From contig NZ_CP011132.1 of the NCBI RefSeq assembly GCF_000981805.1, positions 558,001 through 622,000 on the forward strand: 64,000 nt of DNA, in the 5' to 3' direction. Positions within the stretch are counted from its first letter, which is position 1. Each line of letters begins with the position of its first letter. Shown here one piece after another: positions 59,084 through 64,000 of the stretch. Under the pieces are notes generated by a model. It did no database searches. It worked only from the letters and a program-made list of their open reading frames with translations, and was not told the DNA's origin. This DNA comes from Citrobacter amalonaticus Y19 (GTDB taxonomy: Bacteria; Pseudomonadota; Gammaproteobacteria; Enterobacterales; Enterobacteriaceae). The translations under genes were made by a program, and so were the position numbers.

Positions 59084-60547
59084 CTAGCTCCACATCGCCA
59101 GAATCGGCCAACCCACCAGCAGCAACATCGCAATGTAGATAACCCCGAAGATGGCGCCCAGACGCCAGTAGTCTTTGGATTTCACATAGCCGCAGCCGTA
59201 GATGATCACCCCCGGGCCTGTTGCGTATGGTGTCAGACAACCCATAATCCCGATGGACAGCACCAGCAGGATACTCAAATGTTCCATCGGCACGCCCGGG
59301 ATCCCTTTACCGACCGCCAGAATAACTGGCAGCATTGTCGCCGTGTGCGCCGACAGGCTGGCAAACAGGTAGTGGGCAAAGTAGAACACCAGCACCAGCA
59401 CAATCACCGTCGCGTTAGGCGAGAAACCTTCCAGATGGGTGCTCATGGTACCGGCGAACCAGTCGATGAACCCGGAACGGGTTAAACCGCTTGCCATCAC
59501 CACAAGGGTGGCAAGGTTCACCAGCGTGTTCCAGGCGCTGTTGTATTTGGTAATGTCTTTCCACGGCACTACGTGCAGCGCCAGCATTAGAGAAACGGCC
59601 AGCAAACCGACGGCGGTGGCGTCGATCATCTCACCGCCGAAGACCCACAAGCCTAAGCTCAGCAGAACCAGACCGACCAGCGTCCACTCTTTGCGCGTCA
59701 GGGTGCCCATGGTTTTGAGTTCATCACCCGCCCAGGCGGCGACTTCAGCACTGTGTGTGACTTCAGGTTTGTAGAGAACGTAAGAGAGCCACGGCGCAAC
59801 GATCAGCAAAATGATACCGACCGGCAGGAAGCTAAGGAACCACTGCAGCCAGCTTATCTGCACACCGGCGATTTTATTGACAAACTCCAGACCCAGCACG
59901 TTTGGCGCTGCGCCCGTAACGAACATCGAAGAACTCAGGCTGGTACTGATGACCATCATCCACATCAGGTAACCGCCGATACGACGCGCGGACGGATCGT
60001 TCGGGAACGATTTGAACAGCGGCGGCAGGTTTTTGATTACCGGGAACACGGTCCCACCGGTACGCGCGGTGTTGGATGGCGTAAACGGCGCCAGCAGAAT
60101 GTCGATGATGACAATCGCATAGCCCAGCGTCAGGGTACGTTTACCCATGAATTTCACCAAAAACAGCGCGATGCGACGGCCAAGACCGGTGACTTCATAG
60201 CCAAGGGCGAAGATGAACGCGCCGAACACCAGCCAGACGGTGGTACTGGAGAACCCGGCCAGGCCCCATTTCAGCGCTTGTTTCCCGGCATCGAATGCCG
60301 GATCCGCCAGTTCTTTGGCATCAAACAGCAGATAGTCGCTGCCAATCACGCAGATGGTTACCGCGATGAAGCTTATCGCGGTAGCTGGAATGGGCTCCAG
60401 AATCATGCCGACGATCATCGCCACGAAAACGGCGAAGTAGTGCCATGCCTGAGGGGGCATGCCGTCCGGGACAGGGATAAGAAACATGACGCCCATGATT
60501 ATCAAGGGGGCAAACAACTTCCATATAGTATCTTTCGATAAAGACAT
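59084..60547 (-). CDS. citT: Citrate/succinate antiporter CitT
   Basis: 487-residue DASS-family transporter, the E. coli length. Twelve or more hydrophobic segments, with PFTPSNTARTGGTVFPVIKNL near residue 155 and GAAPNVLGLEFV near 230 as conserved substrate/sodium-type motifs. It exchanges external citrate for internal succinate during anaerobic citrate fermentation. Last gene of the cit operon, 25 bases after citG. Confidence 0.96.
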   Translation of the reverse strand: MSLSKDTIWKLFAPLIIMGVMFLIPVPDGMPPQAWHYFAVFVAMIVGMILEPIPATAISFIAVTICVIGSDYLLFDAKELADPAFDAGKQALKWGLAGFSSTTVWLVFGAFIFALGYEVTGLGRRIALFLVKFMGKRTLTLGYAIVIIDILLAPFTPSNTARTGGTVFPVIKNLPPLFKSFPNDPSARRIGGYLMWMMVISTSLSSSMFVTGAAPNVLGLEFVNKIAGVQISWLQWFLSFLPVGIILLIVAPWLSYVLYKPEVTHSAEVAAWAGDELKTMGTLTRKEWTLVGLVLLSLGLWVFGGEMIDATAVGLLAVSLMLALHVVPWKDITKYNSAWNTLVNLATLVVMASGLTRSGFIDWFAGTMSTHLEGFSPNATVIVLVLVFYFAHYLFASLSAHTATMLPVILAVGKGIPGVPMEHLSILLVLSIGIMGCLTPYATGPGVIIYGCGYVKSKDYWRLGAIFGVIYIAMLLLVGWPILAMWS

Positions 60548-60572
60548 AAGTGATTCTCCGGAAAGGATCTTT

Positions 60573-61481
60573 TCAATAATTGTGTAAATGTTTAATTTGA
60601 GAAATCTGGGCTAAAAACCACGTTACGATCAGCAGGTCGGCACTGCCGCCAGGACTGAGATTGCGTTCAATGCAGTGGCTGTCGAACTGATGCAGATGAT
60701 TGAGATCGGCGGGGGTTCGGATGCCCCCTTGTTGTAACAATGCGTTTGCCTGTTGCTGTATCCAGCGCAGTCCCGCCGCACCGCCACGCGAGGCGACGTT
60801 GGTGTCGCCGTTGAGCGCAATCAGCAGGAGTAAGGTGTCTAGCAGTGCCAGCTCGGGATCGCGTCCCTCCGCTAACAGGGCGCGATAGTGTGGAAGTGCA
60901 TGGCGGATAACCAAGGGATATCCCGCTTCGGCTTCGCCACGTGCGCCGGTTAAGCCCAGTTGCTGATAAAGTCGCTGACCTGCCGTGATTTGTTGATTGT
61001 TATTGTGCAGTTCACGCTCGGTCAGACCGCGGCAAAAGCTGGCGGCAGTGGTACAGATCGTTTCCGGGGTAACGGGTTGCTGTTGCTGATGTAAACGGCC
61101 AATGGCGGCACACAACAGGCCGAGAGAAAAAATGCTGCCCTTATGGGTGTTCACGCCCGCCGTCGCCCGAAACATGTCGGCTTCACAGGCCATGCCTAAC
61201 GGGCGTAAGCCGTTTAATACCGCGTCGGCTGGCATCTGCGCGCAGCATGCGCCGTACTCAATAAAACGCGGCAGCCAGGCCTGAATGGCCAGCGCGCTGC
61301 GGTGAAAATCCGTCAGCGACATGTCTTTATGTGCGCCGCAGTTCAGACGATCCACCAGCCCGGGTTTTGGCGACAGGTTGACTTCTGTCAGCATTGCGCG
61401 CCACGCCAGATGGCCGTACGCGTCAAACAGCGTGCGGGGAAGGGCGGTGGTTTCAACGGGCATATCGGGAATCGGCAGCAT
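60573..61481 (-). CDS. citG: Triphosphoribosyl-dephospho-CoA synthase CitG
   Basis: 302-residue enzyme making the precursor of the citrate lyase prosthetic group from ATP and dephospho-CoA. Conserved: LTEVNLSPKPGLVDRLNCGAHKDM, ATAGVNTHKGSIFSLG, GARGEAEAGYP and NGDTNVASRGG. ATG 61481 has GGAGG nine bases upstream and overlaps the end of citX by 29 bases; ATG 61463 is an alternative. The C-terminus is extended by about ten residues compared with E. coli. Confidence 0.95.
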   Translation of the reverse strand: MLPIPDMPVETTALPRTLFDAYGHLAWRAMLTEVNLSPKPGLVDRLNCGAHKDMSLTDFHRSALAIQAWLPRFIEYGACCAQMPADAVLNGLRPLGMACEADMFRATAGVNTHKGSIFSLGLLCAAIGRLHQQQQPVTPETICTTAASFCRGLTERELHNNNQQITAGQRLYQQLGLTGARGEAEAGYPLVIRHALPHYRALLAEGRDPELALLDTLLLLIALNGDTNVASRGGAAGLRWIQQQANALLQQGGIRTPADLNHLHQFDSHCIERNLSPGGSADLLIVTWFLAQISQIKHLHNY

Positions 61482-62004
61482 GCAGCAGCGCCTCCATGTG
61501 GTTGATCAGAAAGGAGAGCGTATGGGTTTTCCCACGCGCGCATTCCGCCGCGTTCTGCTCGCACAGCAGGCAGCGGCGAGCGGGAAGCGCGAAATGGCGG
61601 CGGGAGAGAATTTCGCCTTCGGGAGTGAGTACATCGATGTCCCACAAACGTCCCAAAGGATGAGTCTTTTCGAGCTCAATGGTCGCGAGCTTGATGTCAC
61701 GGGCCGGTGCCTCAATCGAGAGCATGCCTTCCGGCCCGCTGGCTGAGGCCAGTGCAGCCTGCTCCATGATTAGCCAGTCCGCCTGCGCCGCCAGCGTGTG
61801 CAGGGCGGTCACGCCGTGATTAAAGAGGCGACGGGTGAGCTCGCTGTCTTTAATCGGGCCAGGCGCTACCACGGTAAAGGAGACCAGTGGAACAGGATGG
61901 CGCGCCAGCCAGACGTGTTGCCGCGCTTGTCGCTCATCCCGACTGACGAGCAGCTCGGGAATTGAAACCGCGTGGCGGGTGGCCTGTTCAGGGAGCAGGT
62001 GCAT
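61453..62004 (-). CDS. citX: Holo-citrate lyase synthase CitX (apo-ACP transferase)
   Basis: 183-residue nucleotidyltransferase that attaches the phosphoribosyl-dephospho-CoA group to the CitD acyl carrier protein. It contains RDERQARQHVWLARHPVPL and RLWDIDVLTPEGEILSRRHF, with the acidic pair typical of the family, and RRCLLCEQNAAECARGKTH near the end. It starts three bases after citF and overlaps citG. Confidence 0.94.
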   Translation of the reverse strand: MHLLPEQATRHAVSIPELLVSRDERQARQHVWLARHPVPLVSFTVVAPGPIKDSELTRRLFNHGVTALHTLAAQADWLIMEQAALASASGPEGMLSIEAPARDIKLATIELEKTHPLGRLWDIDVLTPEGEILSRRHFALPARRCLLCEQNAAECARGKTHTLSFLINHMEALLHAADSRYAR

Positions 62005-62007
62005 GGC

Positions 62008-63540
62008 TTATTCCTTCACCTGATGAACAACGTCGATCACAGAACCATCGCGATAGCGCACTACGGCAATCACGCGGTCGGTGAATTCGATTGGACGAGG
62101 TTCGCCAGTGAGTTGTTGCGCACGCTCTCGTAACCACTCAATAGAGACCACCTTCATCCCCGCTTCTTTCAGGCGTTCCGCCAGTTCCGGACGCGCCGGG
62201 TTAACCGCAATACCATGATCGGTAACCAGAATGTCGACGCTGGAACCCGGTGTGACGCAGGTCAGCACGTTATCTACCAGCGTCGGAATGCGACCACGAA
62301 CCAGTGGCGCGACGATGATCGACAGCGCGGCGGCGACGGCGGTATCGCAGTGACCGCCGGACGCGCCGCGAATGACGCCGTCAGAACCGGTCAGCACGTT
62401 GACGTTAAACTGGGTATCGACTTCAAGCGCACTCAGCACAACCACGTCCAGACGGTCAACGGAGGCTCCTTTTGACCCCCAGTTGGCGTACTGGTTTGCG
62501 CTGATTTCGATGTGATTCGGGTTGCGCGCCAGAGATTCAGCGGCGCTGCGGTCGAAGCTCTGTACGTCCAGCAGTTTGCGAATCAAGCCTTTTTCATGCA
62601 GATCGACAATAGTGGCGGTGATGCCGCCCAGGGCGAAATCCGCGCGGATATCGCGGCTGCGCATTTTGTCTTCCAGGAAGCGGGTGACCGCCAGCGAGGC
62701 ACCGCCGGTACCGGTTTGCAGTGAAAAACCTTCTTTGAAATAGCCTGAGTGGGCGATGACCTCTGCCGCGCTACGGGCAATCAGCAGTTCGCGCGGGTTG
62801 GTGGTCATTCGGGTCGCGTCAGCCCCGATTTTATCGGCATCACCGACCTGGTCTATCTGCACTATCAGATCAACCTGATCCTGGGTAATGCTGGCCGGGT
62901 TGTGCGGATAAGGCAGCAGTTGCTCCGTCAACAGCACTACCTGATTGGCGCTTTCCGCGTCAACGCGGGCATAACCGAGTGAGCCGCAGCACGCTTTACC
63001 GGTATAGCCGTTGGCGTTACCGAAAGGATCGCAGGACGGGACGCCGAGGAAAGCCACGTCAATATTGAGTTCGCCGCTCTGTACCAGATGCACGCGCCCG
63101 CCGTGGGAGTGAACCTGGACGGGCTCAGCCAGCAGACCGCGAGAGATCTCTTCTGCCAGCGGTCCGCGCAAACCGGAAGTATAAATGCGGCTGACGACGC
63201 CGCGACGAATATGGTCGACCAGCGGCGCGTGGCAGTCACTCAGCGAGCTGGAAGCCAGCGTCAGATTTTTAAATCCCATGCTGGCAATGGTTGCCATCAC
63301 CAGGTTGATGGTCAGGTCACCGCCGCGAAACGCGTGGTGGAAGGAGATGGTCATGCCATCCTGTAAACCGGAACGGCGGATCGCCTCTTCAAGGTTGGCG
63401 CACAGTTTTTGGTCACGGGGTTTTTGCGCCTGCAGAGTCTGTTTCGCGGTGCTCGTATAGGTGGAAAGGGCGCTTTCAGCCTGGCGACTCCAGGCCGCTA
63501 CCCGTTCCTGTCGTTGAGACTGTTCGTTTTTCTGGGTCAT
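62008..63540 (-). CDS. citF: Citrate lyase alpha subunit (citrate:acetyl-ACP transferase) CitF
   Basis: 510-residue alpha subunit, E. coli length. It exchanges acetyl for citrate on the acyl carrier protein. Conserved regions include FHHAFRGGDLTINLVMATIA, SHGGRVHLVQSGELNIDVAF and GSKGASVDRLDVVVLSALEV. Start ATG at 63540 (MTQKNEQSQ) matches E. coli; the open frame extends to 63609 over the end of citE, which is not credible. Ten bases separate it from citE. Confidence 0.96.
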   Translation of the reverse strand: MTQKNEQSQRQERVAAWSRQAESALSTYTSTAKQTLQAQKPRDQKLCANLEEAIRRSGLQDGMTISFHHAFRGGDLTINLVMATIASMGFKNLTLASSSLSDCHAPLVDHIRRGVVSRIYTSGLRGPLAEEISRGLLAEPVQVHSHGGRVHLVQSGELNIDVAFLGVPSCDPFGNANGYTGKACCGSLGYARVDAESANQVVLLTEQLLPYPHNPASITQDQVDLIVQIDQVGDADKIGADATRMTTNPRELLIARSAAEVIAHSGYFKEGFSLQTGTGGASLAVTRFLEDKMRSRDIRADFALGGITATIVDLHEKGLIRKLLDVQSFDRSAAESLARNPNHIEISANQYANWGSKGASVDRLDVVVLSALEVDTQFNVNVLTGSDGVIRGASGGHCDTAVAAALSIIVAPLVRGRIPTLVDNVLTCVTPGSSVDILVTDHGIAVNPARPELAERLKEAGMKVVSIEWLRERAQQLTGEPRPIEFTDRVIAVVRYRDGSVIDVVHQVKE

Positions 63541-63550
63541 TGTTTTTGCC

Positions 63551-64000
63551 TTATTCTTCGCGGATGCCGGAAAGTTCTGCGCGGGAGAGCACCAGACGTG
63601 CGCGCTCAATCACCGGGCTATCGACCATCTTGCCGTTCAGGGAAACCACCCCGAGACCTTCGCGGGCGGCGGCTTCTGCGGCTTCCACGACCAGACGCGC
63701 ATGCGTCACTTCTTTTTGCGTCGGGGCATACAGGTTGTGCAGCAGTTCAATCTGGCGGGGGTTGATCAGCGATTTGCCGTCAAAGCCCAACTGTTTGATG
63801 TGGGCCGCTTCGTGCAGAAAGCCCGCTTCGTTGTTGGCATCGGAATAGACGGTATCGAACGCCTGAATCCCGGCGGAGCGCGCGGCCTGCAAAATGGAGC
63901 AGCGAGCAAACAGTAATTCAGTGCCTTCTGGTGAACGTTCTGTACGCAGGTTGCGTACGTAATCTTCTGCCCCCAGCGCGATCCCTATCAGACGCTCAGA
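63551..64000 (-). CDS. citE: Citrate lyase beta subunit CitE (partial, cut by window end)
   Basis: The frame stays open from the stop at 63551 to the window edge and encodes about the C-terminal half of CitE, the citryl-ACP lyase subunit that releases oxaloacetate and acetyl-ACP. Visible segments: IGIALGAEDYVRNLRTERSP (with the metal-binding acid), QAFDTVYSDANNEAGF and FDGKSLINPRQIELL. An internal ATG at 63892 is not the true start. Confidence 0.95.
   Translation of the reverse strand, partial: SERLIGIALGAEDYVRNLRTERSPEGTELLFARCSILQAARSAGIQAFDTVYSDANNEAGFLHEAAHIKQLGFDGKSLINPRQIELLHNLYAPTQKEVTHARLVVEAAEAAAREGLGVVSLNGKMVDSPVIERARLVLSRAELSGIREE

Noticed and set aside
59753..60541. Plus-strand frame of 262 codons opposite citT
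   Set aside because: Antisense of a membrane transporter yields a polar, arginine-rich product typical of a shadow frame.
63551..63892. A short citE of 113 codons
   Set aside because: The frame continues without a stop to the window edge and encodes conserved CitE sequence, so the gene is cut by the window and not truncated.
1..64000. CRISPR arrays, tRNA/rRNA genes, insertion sequences, prophage
   Set aside because: No regularly spaced repeats, cloverleaf-like tRNA 3' ends, transposase or phage-structural frames were recognised by eye; short cryptic tRNAs could still be missed without a covariance search.

Overview
The window looks like chromosome from a member of the Enterobacteriaceae close to Escherichia and Salmonella, most likely Citrobacter. 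Gene order follows the E. coli K-12 segment running from mscM (ybdG) through nfsB, ybdF, ybdJ, ybdK, the enterobactin cluster, cstA, ahpCF, uspG, rnk and rna to the cit genes, and the proteins read almost like their E. coli counterparts. Unlike K-12, it carries ramR-romA-ramA, a locus typical of Citrobacter, Klebsiella, Enterobacter and (as ramR-ramA) Salmonella, plus several accessory blocks. The species call is an inference from gene content and remembered protein sequences.

Layout. 1-2.3 kb: end of a sugar-metabolism locus (partial TIM-barrel isomerase, Gfo/Idh/MocA oxidoreductase, LacI regulator). 2.3-8.5 kb: mscM, nfsB, ybdF, ramR, romA, ramA, ybdJ, ybdK. 8.6-15.3 kb: an acetyltransferase and the choline-to-glycine-betaine genes betA, betB, betI and betT. 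15.4-15.7 kb: an intact hokE/sokE type I toxin-antitoxin locus. 15.8-26.8 kb: a carbohydrate locus with two short-chain dehydrogenases, a ribose-type ABC importer with a DUF2291 lipoprotein, an FGGY kinase, a SorC-type regulator and a two-subunit transketolase. Its substrate cannot be read from sequence; import, oxidation, phosphorylation and two-carbon transfer suggest a polyol or branched or short-chain sugar.

26.8-46.8 kb: the complete enterobactin system: biosynthesis (entD, entF, entC, entE, entB, entA, entH, ybdZ), export (entS), uptake (fepA, fepB, fepD, fepG, fepC) and iron release (fes), with fepE embedded. Fur-box-like sequences lie in the fepA/fes, fepD/entS and fepB/entC divergent promoters. 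47-51.3 kb: cstA-ybdD and the ybdM/ybdN (ibrB/ibrA) pair. 51.6-55.5 kb: oxidative-stress genes dsbG, ahpC, ahpF and uspG. 55.6-58.1 kb: an unlisted 29-residue membrane peptide, rnk, and two accessory enzymes. 58.2-64 kb: RNase I (rna) and the citrate fermentation genes citT, citG, citX, citF and citE, the last cut by the window edge.

The points most worth a second look are the carbohydrate locus and its shared palindromic operators, the positions of accessory blocks around hokE, an intrinsic terminator upstream of ahpC with no gene before it, structured leaders at cstA and rnk, the 29-residue membrane peptide, and the ibrA/ibrB pair. No CRISPR array, tRNA, rRNA or insertion sequence was seen.
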